Shown piece after piece: positions 47,053 to 57,347 of a stretch of 64,000 nucleotides of DNA (positions are counted from its first letter, which is position 1; every line of letters starts with the position of its first letter). This stretch comes from Marichromatium bheemlicum (GTDB taxonomy: Bacteria; Pseudomonadota; Gammaproteobacteria; Chromatiales; Chromatiaceae): the NCBI RefSeq assembly GCF_012276755.1, contig NZ_JAAXKX010000017.1, forward strand, positions 1-64,000, written 5' to 3'. The notes beneath the pieces are model-generated. The model ran no database searches. It worked only from the letters and a program-made list of their open reading frames with translations, and was not told the DNA's origin. A program made the position numbers and the translations under genes.

Positions 47053-48237
47053 ATGAATCTACACGAATACCAAGCGAAGCGGCTCTTGCGGGAGCGCGCA
47101 ATCCCGGTGCCCGAGGGCTGCGAGGTGAGGACCCCGCAGCAGGCCAGGGCGGCCTGCGAACGACTCGGCGGCACGCGCTGGGCGGTCAAGGCGCAGATCC
47201 ATGCCGGCGCCCGGGGCAAGGCCGGAGGCGTGGTGCTGTGCGACGACCCCGAGGCGGTCGAGCGCGAGGCGCGGCGACTGCTCGGCAGCCATCTGGTCAC
47301 CGCGCAGACCGGCCCGCGCGGGCTGCCGGTCGAGACCCTGTTGATCGAGCGCCCGACGGCGATCGCCCGTGAACTCTATCTCGGGGTGTTGGTCGATCGT
47401 GCCAGCGAGCGGGTGGTGTTCATGGCCAGCGATGCCGGCGGGGTCGACATCGAGGCGGTGGCCGCGGCCACCCCCGAGCGCATCCTGCGCATCGCCGTGC
47501 ACCCGGCCCCCGGGCTACGGCCCTATCATGCGCGCCGTCTCGGCTACGGGCTGGGGCTCGAGCGCGCGCAGATCGAGGCGCTCGGGCGACTGCTCGCCGC
47601 GCTCTATGCGCTCGCCCTCGAGCACGATGCCACCCTGATCGAGATGAACCCGCTGGTGGTCACCGAAGGCGGTGAGTTGGTCGCGCTCGATGCCAAGATC
47701 GAACTCGACGACAACGCGCTCTATCGCCACCCCGAGCTGAGCGCATTGCGTGATCTCGGTCAGGAGGACGACCGCGAGGCCACCGCGCGCGGCCATGCGC
47801 TCAACTACATCAGCCTCGAGGGCAACATCGGCTGCATGGTCAACGGTGCCGGGCTGGCGATGGCGACCATGGACCTGGTCAAGCTCCACGGCGGCACCCC
47901 GGCCAACTTCCTCGACGTCGGTGGCGGCGCCACCGCCGAGCGGGTGGCCGAGGCCTTCAAGCTGATCCTGTCCGACCCCAAGGTTGAAGCTGTGCTGGTC
48001 AATATCTTCGGCGGCATCGTGCGCTGTGACCTGATCGCCGAGGGCATCATGCAAGCGGTGCGCGAGGTCCAGGTCGCCGTCCCGGTGGTGGTGCGTCTGG
48101 AGGGCACCAACGCCGCCCAAGGGCGTGCGCTGCTCGCCGCCAGTGGGCTGGCGCTGGAGCCGGCGAGCAGTCTCAACGATGCGGCGGCCCGGGTGGTCGC
48201 CTTGGCGGGCGGTGCCCGCGAGGAGCAGGGGCGATGA
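47053..48237 (+). CDS. sucC: Succinate-CoA ligase (ADP-forming), beta subunit
   Basis: 394 residues beginning [20 protein letters not shown], the standard opening. It has an ATP-grasp domain ([38 protein letters not shown]) and a CoA-ligase domain ([39 protein letters not shown]). It forms succinyl-CoA synthetase with the alpha subunit, a step of the TCA cycle that runs either way. Its stop overlaps the sucD start in an ATGA (48234-48237). The 46861-47052 gap is the divergent promoter region shared with pilS. Confidence 0.95.
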   Translation: MNLHEYQAKRLLRERAIPVPEGCEVRTPQQARAACERLGGTRWAVKAQIHAGARGKAGGVVLCDDPEAVEREARRLLGSHLVTAQTGPRGLPVETLLIERPTAIARELYLGVLVDRASERVVFMASDAGGVDIEAVAAATPERILRIAVHPAPGLRPYHARRLGYGLGLERAQIEALGRLLAALYALALEHDATLIEMNPLVVTEGGELVALDAKIELDDNALYRHPELSALRDLGQEDDREATARGHALNYISLEGNIGCMVNGAGLAMATMDLVKLHGGTPANFLDVGGGATAERVAEAFKLILSDPKVEAVLVNIFGGIVRCDLIAEGIMQAVREVQVAVPVVVRLEGTNAAQGRALLAASGLALEPASSLNDAAARVVALAGGAREEQGR

Positions 48238-49106
48238 GCGTACTGATCGATGCCGATACCCGGGTGATCTGCCAGGGCTTCACCGGCCGTCAGGGCACCT
48301 TTCACAGTGAACAGGCGATCGCCTACGGCACCAACCTGGTCGGCGGCGTGACCCCGGGCAAGGGGGGGCAGCGTCATCTCGACCGCCCGGTGTTCGATAC
48401 CGTCCACGAGGCGGTGGCCGCCACCGGGGCCGATGCGAGCATGATCTACGTGCCCGCGCCCTTTGCCGCCGATGCCATCCTCGAGGCCGCCGATGCCGGT
48501 ATCCGGGTGATCGTGTGCATCACCGAGGGCATTCCGGTGCACGACATGTTGCGGGTCAAGACGGCGCTCGCCGGTACCGGGGTCTGTCTGATCGGCCCCA
48601 ACTGCCCCGGGGTGATCACCCCGGAGGCGTGCAAAATCGGCATCATGCCCGCTGACATCCACAGCCGGGGCCGGGTCGGGATCGTCTCGCGCTCGGGGAC
48701 GCTCACCTACGAGGCGGTGTGGCAGACCACCCAGGTCGGGCTCGGTCAGAGCACCTGTATCGGTATCGGCGGCGACCCCGTCCACGGGCTCGACTTCGTC
48801 GACTGTCTGGCGTTGTTCGAGGACGACCCCGAGACCGAGGGCGTGATCCTGGTCGGCGAGATCGGCGGTGGCGCCGAGGAGGCCGCGGCGCGTTTCATCG
48901 AGCAGCGCATGAGCAAGCCGGTGGTGGCCTACATCGCCGGGGTGACCGCGCCCCCGGGCAAGCGCATGGGCCATGCCGGGGCGATCGTCACCGGCGGGCA
49001 GGGCACCGCCGAGGGCAAGTTCGCCGCGCTCGATGCCGCCGGGGTGGCGGTGGTGCGCTCGCCGGCGCTGATGGGCGCGCGGATCGCCGAGCTGTTGAAG
49101 CCGTGA
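48234..49106 (+). CDS. sucD: Succinate-CoA ligase (ADP-forming), alpha subunit
   Basis: 290 residues. Rossmann CoA-binding domain ([34 protein letters not shown]) followed by the ligase domain; the phosphorylated histidine is His247 in [20 protein letters not shown]. Segments such as [20 protein letters not shown] are typical of SucD. It is translationally coupled to sucC, and its TGA overlaps the nadE ATG by one base (TGATG), so all three genes probably form one transcript. Confidence 0.95.
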   Translation: MSVLIDADTRVICQGFTGRQGTFHSEQAIAYGTNLVGGVTPGKGGQRHLDRPVFDTVHEAVAATGADASMIYVPAPFAADAILEAADAGIRVIVCITEGIPVHDMLRVKTALAGTGVCLIGPNCPGVITPEACKIGIMPADIHSRGRVGIVSRSGTLTYEAVWQTTQVGLGQSTCIGIGGDPVHGLDFVDCLALFEDDPETEGVILVGEIGGGAEEAAARFIEQRMSKPVVAYIAGVTAPPGKRMGHAGAIVTGGQGTAEGKFAALDAAGVAVVRSPALMGARIAELLKP

Positions 49107-50746
49107 TGGGTGCCGTGACGAAGACAATGCCGTCGCCGAGCCGGGTGCGGCTCGTGCAGTGCAATCCGCTGGTCGGCGACATTGCCGGTAACACCGAGCA
49201 GGTGATCGCCGCGCTCGCCACCGCCCGTGCCGAGGGCATCGATCTAGCGGTCTTCCCCGAGCTGATGCTCACCGGCTACCCCCCCGAGGACTTGCTGCTG
49301 CGCCCGGAGTGCGCCGAGCGGGTCGAGGCGGCGCTGGCGCGCATCCGCGCCGCGAGCGCCGGCATCACCCTGGTGCTCGGCTATCCGCGTGCCGCCGGCG
49401 GTGAGTTGTGCAACGTCGCCGGGGTGATCCGCGACGGCGAGACGGTCGTCGAGTACGCCAAGCAGGCGCTGCCCAACTACGGCGTGTTCGACGAGAAACG
49501 CTACTTCCGGCCCGGCACCCTGGCCGGGGTGTTCGAGCACCGCGGGCTGCGCGTCGGGTTGAGCGTGTGCGAGGACATCTGGCAGGAGGCGCCGACCCGC
49601 CAGGCGGTCGAGGCCGGCGCCCAGCTGCTGGTCAACATCAACGCCTCGCCCTTCCACGCCGGCAAGCGCGTCGAGCGCGAGGCAGTGGTGGCGCGCCGCG
49701 CGCGCGAGCACGCGCTGCCGATCCTCTATGTCAACCTGGTCGGTGGTCAGGACGAGCTGGTGTTCGACGGCGCCTCCTTTGCCGTCGATGGCGCAGGCGA
49801 GCTGGTTGCGCGGGCGCCTTGTTTCGACGCGGCACAGCTCGATCTGGTGCTCGATGCCGACGGGGTGCCCGGTGCGGCGTGCGTCGATGTGCCTCAGCCG
49901 CAACCGCTCGATGACGAGGCGGCGATCTACCGCGCGCTGGTGCTGGGGGTACGTGACTATGCGCGCAAGAACGGCTTCAAGGGGGCGGTGCTCGGACTCT
50001 CGGGCGGGATCGACTCGGCGCTGACCCTGGCGATTGCGGTCGATGCGCTCGGTGCCGAGCACGTCGAGGCGGTGCTGATGCCCTCGCGCTATACCGCCGA
50101 TATCAGCAACGAGGACGCCTTCGAGGAGGCGCGTCGGCTCGGGGTCCGGGCTCACCAAGTCCCCATCGGTCCGGCCTTCGACGCCTTTCTCGAACTGCTC
50201 GAACCGGTCTTCGCCGGCGCCCCGGCCGATGTCACCGAGGAGAACATCCAGGCGCGCTGTCGTGGGGTGCTGTTGATGGCCATCAGCAACAAGCGCGGCT
50301 ATCTGCTGCTCACCACCGGTAACAAGAGCGAGGTGGCGGTCGGTTACGCCACCCTCTACGGCGACATGGCTGGCGGTTTTGCGCCGATCAAGGACGTGCC
50401 CAAGCAGCTCGTCTACCGGCTCGCGCGTTACCGCAACCGCGAGGCCGAGGTGATCCCGGAGCGGGTGATCACCCGCGCCCCCTCGGCCGAGCTGCGTCCC
50501 GACCAAACCGACCAGGATAGCCTGCCGCCCTATGACCGGCTCGACGAGATCCTGCGCCGTTATGTCGAGTGTGACGAGGGCGTCGCGGCCATCGTCGCCG
50601 CCGGTTATGCGCGCGAGGAGGTCGAGCGCGTCGCGCGCCTGGTCGATCGCAGCGAGTACAAGCGCCGTCAGGCCGCGCCCGGGGTGCGCATCTCCGCGCG
50701 GGCCTTCGGGCGCGATCGGCGCTATCCCATCACCAGCGGCTTCTGA
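49106..50746 (+). CDS. nadE: Glutamine-dependent NAD+ synthetase
   Basis: About 546 residues from the ATG at 49106, which overlaps the sucD stop; an ATG at 49127 is a possible alternative. The N-terminal nitrilase-type glutaminase domain has the catalytic triad Glu52 ([14 protein letters not shown]), Lys119 ([18 protein letters not shown]) and Cys155 (GLSVCEDIW). The C-terminal synthetase domain has the PP-loop SGGIDS at 299-304. It makes NAD+ from deamido-NAD+ with glutamine as nitrogen donor, which ties it to the nitrogen-status protein PII encoded next door. A strong terminator separates the two transcripts. Confidence 0.95.
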   Translation: MGAVTKTMPSPSRVRLVQCNPLVGDIAGNTEQVIAALATARAEGIDLAVFPELMLTGYPPEDLLLRPECAERVEAALARIRAASAGITLVLGYPRAAGGELCNVAGVIRDGETVVEYAKQALPNYGVFDEKRYFRPGTLAGVFEHRGLRVGLSVCEDIWQEAPTRQAVEAGAQLLVNINASPFHAGKRVEREAVVARRAREHALPILYVNLVGGQDELVFDGASFAVDGAGELVARAPCFDAAQLDLVLDADGVPGAACVDVPQPQPLDDEAAIYRALVLGVRDYARKNGFKGAVLGLSGGIDSALTLAIAVDALGAEHVEAVLMPSRYTADISNEDAFEEARRLGVRAHQVPIGPAFDAFLELLEPVFAGAPADVTEENIQARCRGVLLMAISNKRGYLLLTTGNKSEVAVGYATLYGDMAGGFAPIKDVPKQLVYRLARYRNREAEVIPERVITRAPSAELRPDQTDQDSLPPYDRLDEILRRYVECDEGVAAIVAAGYAREEVERVARLVDRSEYKRRQAAPGVRISARAFGRDRRYPITSGF

Positions 50747-50777
50747 ACCCGGCAGCCGATGCCGAGGCACCCTGGGC

Positions 50778-50801
50778 GCGGCCCGGGGGCCGCTGTCTTT
50801 T
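50778..50801 (+). terminator. Rho-independent terminator after nadE
   Basis: GCGGCCC, GG loop, GGGCCGC, followed by TGTCTTTT. It lies 31 bp after the nadE stop and before the glnB start. Confidence 0.75.
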
Positions 50802-50815
50802 GCCCGGACGCAAAC

Positions 50816-50837
50816 GTATACTCACGGCCAGGCCGTG
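50816..50837 (+). promoter_or_regulatory. Candidate -10 element and palindrome upstream of glnB
   Basis: TATACT (50816-50821) is followed at once by the palindrome CACGGCC-A-GGCCGTG (50823-50837), which would overlap the transcription start. A good -35 is not visible at the standard spacing, and I see no sigma-54 TGGCAC-N5-TTGCA site. An operator role for the palindrome is speculative. Confidence 0.35.
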
Positions 50838-50838
50838 A

Positions 50839-51198
<360 letters not shown>

Positions 51199-51287
51199 GC
51201 CGCGATCGGGCGCCGCGCCCAGCGCACCGTCGGGGTTACGGCCGATCGCAGACGCTGCGCGGGGCGGGCGCCCCGAGGGGCGCGGGC

Positions 51288-52115
51288 TCAGTTCTCGTCG
51301 AGGCTGAGATAGTCCCAGACCTTGCGCGCGAGGCTGATCTCCTCGGGCTTGGGCGTGTCGTCGACGAGTCGCCCGGCCTCGCGGTTGACCTCGAGCACCC
51401 GGCGCGCGGCGGCGGCCAGCTGCGTCTTGCCGAGCGCCTCGTAGGCGTCGATCATCACCTCCAGCGCATCCTCTACCGCGCTGGTGCGCTGGAAACGGTG
51501 GATGACGTACTCAGCGCGATTGGCCGCGGCCAGATAGGCCCCCCGCTTCATGTAATAGCGCGCGACATTGACCTCGTGCTTGGCGAGGTTGTTGCGCAGG
51601 TAGAGCATGCGCTGGCGGGCATCGGCGGCATAGCGGCTCTCCGGGAAGCGTTCGACGAGGATGGCGAAGTCCTCGAAGGCGTCGAGCGCCGAGCCCGGGT
51701 CGCGCTGCGACGGGTCGGTGGGGATGTAGCGGTCGAGGAAGCCGACGCTGCGGTTGTAGTTGACGATCCCCTTGAGATAGTAGGCGTAGTCGACGAAGGG
51801 GTTCTGCGGATAGAGCTTGATGAAGCGGTCCGCCGCGGCCAGCGCCGCCTCCGGCTCGTCGGCACGATAATTGGCGTAGGCGACGTCGAGCTGGGCCTGC
51901 ATGGCATAACGCCCGAACGGATAGCGCGCCTCGAGTTTTTCGTAGTATTCGATCGCCCGTGTGTAGTTGCCTGCGTCGAGTTCGGCGGCGGCCTCGGCGT
52001 AGAGCTTGGACGCGCCCCAGTTCGCGGTCTGGTCGATCTCTTCGCCGAACACGCCACAGCCGGCGAGCAGCGCGGCGAGCAGCAGCGCGGGAAGTCGTGT
52101 TAACGTTCTTGGCAT
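51288..52115 (-). CDS. bamD: Outer-membrane assembly lipoprotein BamD
   Basis: 275 residues, with a lipoprotein signal ending LLAALLAGC (Cys20) and five TPR-like repeats (KLYAEAAAELDAGNYTRAIE YYEKLEARYPFGRYAMQAQL; ALAAADRFIKLYPQNPFVDY). BamD is the essential partner of BamA in folding beta-barrel proteins into the outer membrane. Segments such as VDYAYYLKGIVNYN and RYYMKRGAYLAAANRAEYVI are characteristic. It is divergent from rluD, the arrangement found in many gammaproteobacteria, and convergent with glnB. Confidence 0.94.
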   Translation of the reverse strand: MPRTLTRLPALLLAALLAGCGVFGEEIDQTANWGASKLYAEAAAELDAGNYTRAIEYYEKLEARYPFGRYAMQAQLDVAYANYRADEPEAALAAADRFIKLYPQNPFVDYAYYLKGIVNYNRSVGFLDRYIPTDPSQRDPGSALDAFEDFAILVERFPESRYAADARQRMLYLRNNLAKHEVNVARYYMKRGAYLAAANRAEYVIHRFQRTSAVEDALEVMIDAYEALGKTQLAAAARRVLEVNREAGRLVDDTPKPEEISLARKVWDYLSLDEN

Positions 52116-52211
52116 GTCCGTGGAATACCTGTTCGAAAATCATTCCAGTATACGCGAAGGTGTCTTCGCCAGCGCCCCCCCTTTGGCCCCCCGGAGCGGG
52201 GTGGGGGTGGC

Positions 52212-53195
52212 GTGAACAGCGGAGTCGTACACCAACGCATCGACCGTGATCTGGTGCTCGATGCCGGCCACGCCGGGCGGCGTCTCGACCAGGTGCTCGC
52301 CGAGCTGCTGCCGGAGTTCTCGCGCAGTCGTTTGCAGCAGTGGGTCGAGTCCGGCGAGCTGCTCGTCGACGACCAGCGCCGGCGTCCGCGCGACAAGGTC
52401 TGGGGGGGAGAGCGCGTGCGTCTTGCCGCCACCCTGGCGCTCGACGAGCGTTGTCTGGCGCAACCGATCGCGCTCGACATCGTCCATGAGGACGAGGCCC
52501 TGCTGGTGGTCAACAAGCCCGCCGGGCTGGTGGTGCACCCGGCCGCCGGCAACCCCGACGGCACCCTGCAGAACGCACTGCTCCATCACGATCCGGGGTT
52601 GGCGGCACTGCCGCGGGCCGGGATCGTCCATCGTCTCGACAAGGACACCTCGGGGCTGCTGGTGGTGGCCAAGACGCTCACCGCCCACCGCTCGCTGGTC
52701 GAGCAGCTGCGCTTGCACGAGGTCCATCGCGAGTATCGTGCCCTGGTGATCGGCGAGTGTGTCGCCGGTGGTCGGGTCGAGGCCCCGGTGGGACGCCATC
52801 CCACCCAGCGCACGCGCATGGCGGTGGTCGCCGGCGGGCGCCCGGCGGTGACTCACTACCGGGTGCTCGAGCGCTTCCCCGGTCACACCCTGCTTGCCGT
52901 CGAGCTCGAGACCGGGCGCACCCACCAGATCCGCGTACATATGTCACACCTGCGCTATCCCCTGGTCGGGGATCGTGTCTATGGTGGCCGACCGCGCCCG
53001 CCGCGCGGCTGCAGTGTGGCGGTGCGCGAGGCACTGCAACACTTCCCGCGCCAGGCGCTGCACGCCATCCGGCTCGGCCTGCGTCACCCCGAGCAGGGCC
53101 GGGTCTGTCACTGGGAGGTGCCGATGGCTGCTGATCTGGAGGCACTGCTCGCGCAGCTGCGCGAGGAGGGCGGGAATGACGCCGATCCGACCTGA
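52212..53195 (+). CDS. rluD: 23S rRNA pseudouridine synthase RluD
   Basis: 327 residues from a GTG at 52212. It has an N-terminal S4 RNA-binding domain (AGRRLDQVLAELLPEFSRSR LQQWVESGELLVDD), then the RsuA/RluA catalytic domain with Asp143 in IVHRLDKDTSGLLVVAK. RluD forms pseudouridines 1911, 1915 and 1917 in helix 69 of 23S rRNA. Its position divergent from bamD and followed by a pgeF overlap is the conserved gammaproteobacterial arrangement. Confidence 0.93.
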   Translation: MNSGVVHQRIDRDLVLDAGHAGRRLDQVLAELLPEFSRSRLQQWVESGELLVDDQRRRPRDKVWGGERVRLAATLALDERCLAQPIALDIVHEDEALLVVNKPAGLVVHPAAGNPDGTLQNALLHHDPGLAALPRAGIVHRLDKDTSGLLVVAKTLTAHRSLVEQLRLHEVHREYRALVIGECVAGGRVEAPVGRHPTQRTRMAVVAGGRPAVTHYRVLERFPGHTLLAVELETGRTHQIRVHMSHLRYPLVGDRVYGGRPRPPRGCSVAVREALQHFPRQALHAIRLGLRHPEQGRVCHWEVPMAADLEALLAQLREEGGNDADPT

Positions 53196-53940
53196 CTGGC
53201 CGGCCCCCGCGGCGGTCCGTGCATTGGTCACCACCCGTAGCGGTGGTGTCAGCCAGGGCCCTTATGCCAGCCTCAATCTCGCCACCCACGTCGGGGACGA
53301 CCCAGCGCGGGTGGCACGCAATCGTGCCCTGCTGCGCCAGCACGCGGGCCTGCCGAGCGAGCCGCTGTGGCTCGATCAGGTCCATGGCTGTGTCGTCGCC
53401 GATGATGCCGCTGCGCTCGGTTGTCAGGCCGATGCCGCGGTCAGCGCCTGGCCGGGGCGGGTGTGCGCGGTGCTCACCGCCGATTGCCTGCCGCTGCTGC
53501 TGTGCGATCGTGAAGGCACCCGGGTGGCGGCGGTGCATGCCGGCTGGCGGGGGCTGGCCGGCGGGGTGATCGAGCGCACCCTGGCCGCGCTGGCGCTCGA
53601 GCCCTCGCGGCTGCTCGCCTGGTTGGGACCGGCCATCGGTCCTTCGGCCTTCGAGGTCGGCCCCGAGGTGCGCGCGCGCTTCGTCGATCTCGATGTCGCC
53701 GCGGCTGACGCCTTTCGTCCTGGCCGGGCCGGGCGCTGGCTGGCCGATCTGTTCATGCTGGCCCGTCAACGATTAGTGGCCGCCGGGGTCCCGGCGGTTT
53801 ACGGCGGCGGACAGTGCACCCATATCGATCCCCAACGATTCTTTTCATATCGGCGTGACGGCACCACCGGACGGATGGCCAGTCTGATCTGGCTCGACCC
53901 GGCCGTCGCCGCGCCCCCTGGAGACCCTGAACATGTCTGA
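53176..53940 (+). CDS. pgeF: Purine nucleoside phosphorylase / laccase-domain protein (YfiH)
   Basis: 254 residues from the ATG at 53176 (MTPIRPDWPAPAAVRALVTT), overlapping the end of rluD by 20 bp, with GGAGG 7 bp before it. Cu-oxidase_4 motifs: TTRSGGVSQGPYASLNLATH, TADCLPLLLCD, HAGWRGLAGGVIERTL and GPAIGPSAFEVG. YfiH-type proteins have been assigned purine nucleoside phosphorylase and peptidoglycan-editing activities. The HAGWRG and Cys-His metal-site residues are present. Part of an rluD-pgeF-gcvR-def run. Confidence 0.9.
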   Translation: MTPIRPDWPAPAAVRALVTTRSGGVSQGPYASLNLATHVGDDPARVARNRALLRQHAGLPSEPLWLDQVHGCVVADDAAALGCQADAAVSAWPGRVCAVLTADCLPLLLCDREGTRVAAVHAGWRGLAGGVIERTLAALALEPSRLLAWLGPAIGPSAFEVGPEVRARFVDLDVAAADAFRPGRAGRWLADLFMLARQRLVAAGVPAVYGGGQCTHIDPQRFFSYRRDGTTGRMASLIWLDPAVAAPPGDPEHV

Positions 53941-54454
53941 CTGGATGATGTTGACCCTGGTCGGTGCCGACCGGCCCGGGATCGTCTCGCGCGTCACCCG
54001 CGCGCTTTGCGGCGTCGGCTGCAACCTCGGTGAGGCCTCGATGCTGCGCCTCGGTGGCAACTTCACCATCATGATGATGGTGGCGACCGAGCGGCCCGAG
54101 TCGGCATTGCGCGAGGCGCTCGCGCCGGTGGCCGAGACGCTCGGGCTGCGGCTGCACATCGACACCGTCAACGGTGATCTGCACCAACATCTGCTGCCCA
54201 ATGTCCAGGTCCGGGTGAGCGGGGCCGATCGCACCGGCATCGTCGCCGACGTCACCGAGGCGCTGGCCGAGCAGGGCTTCCACATCCTCGAGCTGGAGTC
54301 GGACGTTGCCGGTGACAGCGCCAGTCCGCTCTACATCATGAACATCCAGGGCTACAGCGAGTGCTCGCTGGAGACGCTGACCGGGGCCCTCGCCGGACTG
54401 GACCGGCGTGGTGTCTCGGTCGAGGTTGCGCCCATCGACGTGATGATCGGCTGA
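53933..54454 (+). CDS. gcvR: Tandem ACT-domain protein, GcvR-like
   Basis: 173 residues made of two ACT domains (about 1-85, LVGADRPGIVSRVTRALCGV; about 90-170, VSGADRTGIVADVTEALAEQ). GcvR-type proteins bind glycine and modulate the regulator GcvA in the glycine-cleavage system. No gcvA or gcv gene is in the window, so the regulatory assignment is by family only. It overlaps pgeF by 8 bp and ends 3 bp before def. Confidence 0.8.
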   Translation: MSDWMMLTLVGADRPGIVSRVTRALCGVGCNLGEASMLRLGGNFTIMMMVATERPESALREALAPVAETLGLRLHIDTVNGDLHQHLLPNVQVRVSGADRTGIVADVTEALAEQGFHILELESDVAGDSASPLYIMNIQGYSECSLETLTGALAGLDRRGVSVEVAPIDVMIG

Positions 54455-54457
54455 CCG

Positions 54458-54985
54458 ATGGCCATACTCGATATCCTCAAACTCCCGGACCCGCGGCTCA
54501 AGCAGGTCTCGACCCCGGTCGAGCACTTCGATGCGGCCTTGCGTGACTTCGTCGCCGATCTCGAGGAGACCCGCCAGGACGGGCCCGCCGCCGTCGGCAT
54601 CGCCGCGCCCCAGGTCGGACACTTCGAGCGCATCGTGATCGTCGACTGCTCCTCGCGCCCGAAGACCCCCAACCATGGCAATCTGGTGTTGATCAATCCC
54701 GAGATCGTCCACTGGGAGGGCTATGCGATGGGGCGTGAGGGCTGTCTGTCGGTGCCTGATTACACCGGCAACGTGATCCGCGCCACCCAGATCCGGCTGC
54801 GTGCCCAGGACCCCGAAGGCGTGGTCCACGAGTACGAGATGGAGGGCTACGAGGCGCGCGCGGTACAGCACGAGATCGACCACCTTGATGGCATGTTGTT
54901 CGTCGATCGGGTGGTGAGCCGGCGCACCGATCTGTACCGGCGCAAGACCTACGCCAAGAAAAAATCCCCGAAGTCGGCGGCCTGA
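54458..54985 (+). CDS. def: Peptide deformylase
   Basis: 175 residues. All three metal motifs are present: VGIAAPQVG (residues 46-54), EGCLS (Cys96) and QHEIDHLDG (His138, Glu139, His142). It removes the N-formyl group from new proteins, using Fe2+ or similar. It is not next to fmt, its common partner, so it may be a secondary copy. It has a Lys-rich C-terminal tail (YAKKKSPKSAA). The 3-bp gap to gcvR suggests coupling. Confidence 0.93.
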   Translation: MAILDILKLPDPRLKQVSTPVEHFDAALRDFVADLEETRQDGPAAVGIAAPQVGHFERIVIVDCSSRPKTPNHGNLVLINPEIVHWEGYAMGREGCLSVPDYTGNVIRATQIRLRAQDPEGVVHEYEMEGYEARAVQHEIDHLDGMLFVDRVVSRRTDLYRRKTYAKKKSPKSAA

Positions 54986-55181
54986 GTGTGCGCGGCGTCG
55001 TTGCGCCGGTGCGTTGAAGCCCTCGATAATCGGCCTTAATTCGCCCCCATGGACGGGTTGCGGGGCGCTGCCCGTGCAGCCCTCGCCGCGGCGTCTGCGC
55101 CATTTCGGGCGCGACGCGCTGCGCCACCCTCCGCCAACCGTCAGCCCCCGCGAGCCGGGGGTCCGAACACGAGTACCGCTC

Positions 55182-57284
55182 ATGAGACCGCGTCCCCTAC
55201 GGTATCTATCCTCACTCGCCTTGCTGCTGGTAGCCGGACTGGCCGTCGCCTCGCCGCGCCCGGTGGCGCTCGCCGACCTTTATCCGGTCCCCGAGCAGAC
55301 CAAGTCGGCGGTGGTCATCAACCAGGTGCTCGAGCGCTATCACTATCGCAAGCTCTCGCTCGATCCGGCCTTCGCCCGGGCGGTGCTGGTGAACTATCTC
55401 GATGCCCTCGATCCGAGCAAGTCATTCTTCCTCGCCCGCGACGTGCGCCGTTTCGAGGACGGTGGTCGTCGTCTCGACGAGCGGCTGCGGCGCGGTGAAC
55501 TCGATACCGCCTTCGACATCTTCCGTCTCTATCGCATGCGGGTCGACGACCGTGTCGACTATGCCTTGCAATTGCTGCAGGGCGAGTTCGACTTCTCCCG
55601 CGACGAGCACTATGCGCTCGAGCCGGCCGAGGACGCCTGGGCCGAGGACGGCGCCGCGCTCGACGAGCGTTGGCGCAAGCGGGTGAAGAACGACTTCCTG
55701 GTGCTGCGTCTGGCCGATCGTAGCGATGAGGACATCCGCGAGCGGCTGCGCAAGCGCTACGAGGGGTTGGCGCGGCGCATCGAGCAGTTCGACCGCGATG
55801 ATGTCTTCCAGACCTTCATGAACGCCTACACCCTGGCGCTCGAGCCCCACACCAGCTATATGTCGCCGAGCACCTCGGAGAACTTCGACATCAGCATGAA
55901 GCTCTCGCTCGAGGGCATCGGTGCGGTGCTGCGTGCCGACAATGAGTACACCGTGGTGCAAAGCACGGTGCCCGGTGGTCCGGCCCGCGAGTCGGGCCAG
56001 GTGCACACCGGCGACCAGATCGTCGGCGTCGGTCAGGGGCTCGACGGCCCCTTCGAGGACGTGGTCGGGTGGCGACTGGAGGACGTGGTCGAGAAGATCC
56101 GCGGTCCCAAGGGCTCGGTGGTGCGCCTGCAGCTGCTCTCCAAGGGCGCTGGGGTGAGTGCACGGACCCGCGAGGTCGCGCTGGTGCGCAACGAGATCAA
56201 GCTCGAGGACCAGGCGGCCAAGAGTTATGTCATCGACGACCTCGAGAGCGCCGCCGGGGTACGCGTCGGGGTGATCGAGATCCCCGCCTTCTATCGTGAC
56301 TTCCAGGCCGAAGGCGAGGGGCGGCGTGACTTCCGCAGCACCACCCGTGATGTCCGCGCGTTGATCGACGATCTGGTGATGCAGGGCGTCAATGGCCTGC
56401 TGATCGACCTGCGTGCCAACGGCGGTGGCTCGCTGGCCGAGGCCACCGCGCTCACCGGGCTGTTCATCGACACCGGGCCGGTGGTCCAGGTCAAGGATGC
56501 CTTCGGTCGCGTCGAGGTCGAGTCCGACCCCGAGCCCGGGGTGCTCTACACCGGGCCGCTGGCGGTGCTGGTCGATCGTGACAGCGCCTCGGCCTCGGAG
56601 ATCTTCGCCGCCGCCATCCAGGACCACGGGCGCGGTTGGGTGATCGGCGAGCCGACCTTCGGTAAGGGGACGGTACAGACCCTGATCGATCTCAACCGCT
56701 ATGTCCCCGGTGAGCAGACCGACCTCGGTCGGCTGCGTCTGACCATGGCCGAGTTCTTCCGCATCAGTGGTGGCAGTACCCAGTTGCGTGGCGTCGAGCC
56801 CGACATCCGTTTCCCCACCGCCGATACCGTCATCGATCACGGTGAGCGTGCCCTCGACAACCCGTTGCCGTGGACGCGGATCTCGCCGGCGACCTACCGC
56901 CACCTCGACATGGCCGGCGATGTCGAGACGCTGATCGACAGATCGCAGGCGCGCATCGCCGATGACCCCGGTTTCCGCATGCTCACCGAGCGCGGCAAGT
57001 TGCTGGCCGAGATGAAGGAACGCACCCTGGTCTCGCTCAACGAGCGCGCACGTCGTGCCGAGGACGAGCGCCTGGAGTCGGCCTTCAAGGCCCATCAGGA
57101 TCGCTTCCTGCGTGCCCATGGCATCACCCCGGTCGACGAGGACGCAGACCCCATCGACGAGGAGGCGCTCGAGGCCCAGCGCGAGGCGATCTCACGCATC
57201 CAGGTCGAGGAAGCCGCACGTATCCTCGCCGATGCGATCGTGCTCGGCCGCCAGGCGCCGCCGCGTGCGGCGATGACCCACTGA
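55182..57284 (+). CDS. prc: Carboxy-terminal processing protease (Tsp/Prc)
   Basis: About 700 residues from the ATG at 55182 (MRPRPLRYLSSLALLLVAGL), a Sec signal peptide. It has a PDZ domain (about 235-325; GGPARESGQVHTGDQIVGVG) and an S41A protease core with Ser470, Asp481 and Lys495 (RDSASASEIFAAAIQD; GEPTFGKGTVQ), plus a DUF3340-like C-terminal domain. Prc is a periplasmic protease that trims or degrades proteins from their C-termini. The spacing of catalytic residues equals that of E. coli Tsp. The segment before the ATG is open but has no family character. Confidence 0.94.
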   Translation: MRPRPLRYLSSLALLLVAGLAVASPRPVALADLYPVPEQTKSAVVINQVLERYHYRKLSLDPAFARAVLVNYLDALDPSKSFFLARDVRRFEDGGRRLDERLRRGELDTAFDIFRLYRMRVDDRVDYALQLLQGEFDFSRDEHYALEPAEDAWAEDGAALDERWRKRVKNDFLVLRLADRSDEDIRERLRKRYEGLARRIEQFDRDDVFQTFMNAYTLALEPHTSYMSPSTSENFDISMKLSLEGIGAVLRADNEYTVVQSTVPGGPARESGQVHTGDQIVGVGQGLDGPFEDVVGWRLEDVVEKIRGPKGSVVRLQLLSKGAGVSARTREVALVRNEIKLEDQAAKSYVIDDLESAAGVRVGVIEIPAFYRDFQAEGEGRRDFRSTTRDVRALIDDLVMQGVNGLLIDLRANGGGSLAEATALTGLFIDTGPVVQVKDAFGRVEVESDPEPGVLYTGPLAVLVDRDSASASEIFAAAIQDHGRGWVIGEPTFGKGTVQTLIDLNRYVPGEQTDLGRLRLTMAEFFRISGGSTQLRGVEPDIRFPTADTVIDHGERALDNPLPWTRISPATYRHLDMAGDVETLIDRSQARIADDPGFRMLTERGKLLAEMKERTLVSLNERARRAEDERLESAFKAHQDRFLRAHGITPVDEDADPIDEEALEAQREAISRIQVEEAARILADAIVLGRQAPPRAAMTH

Positions 57285-57347
57285 CCCTCCCGGCCGGCTG
57301 CGATCATCGCATCCGGCCGCTCTCCGCAAGACTCAAGGACACCCCCT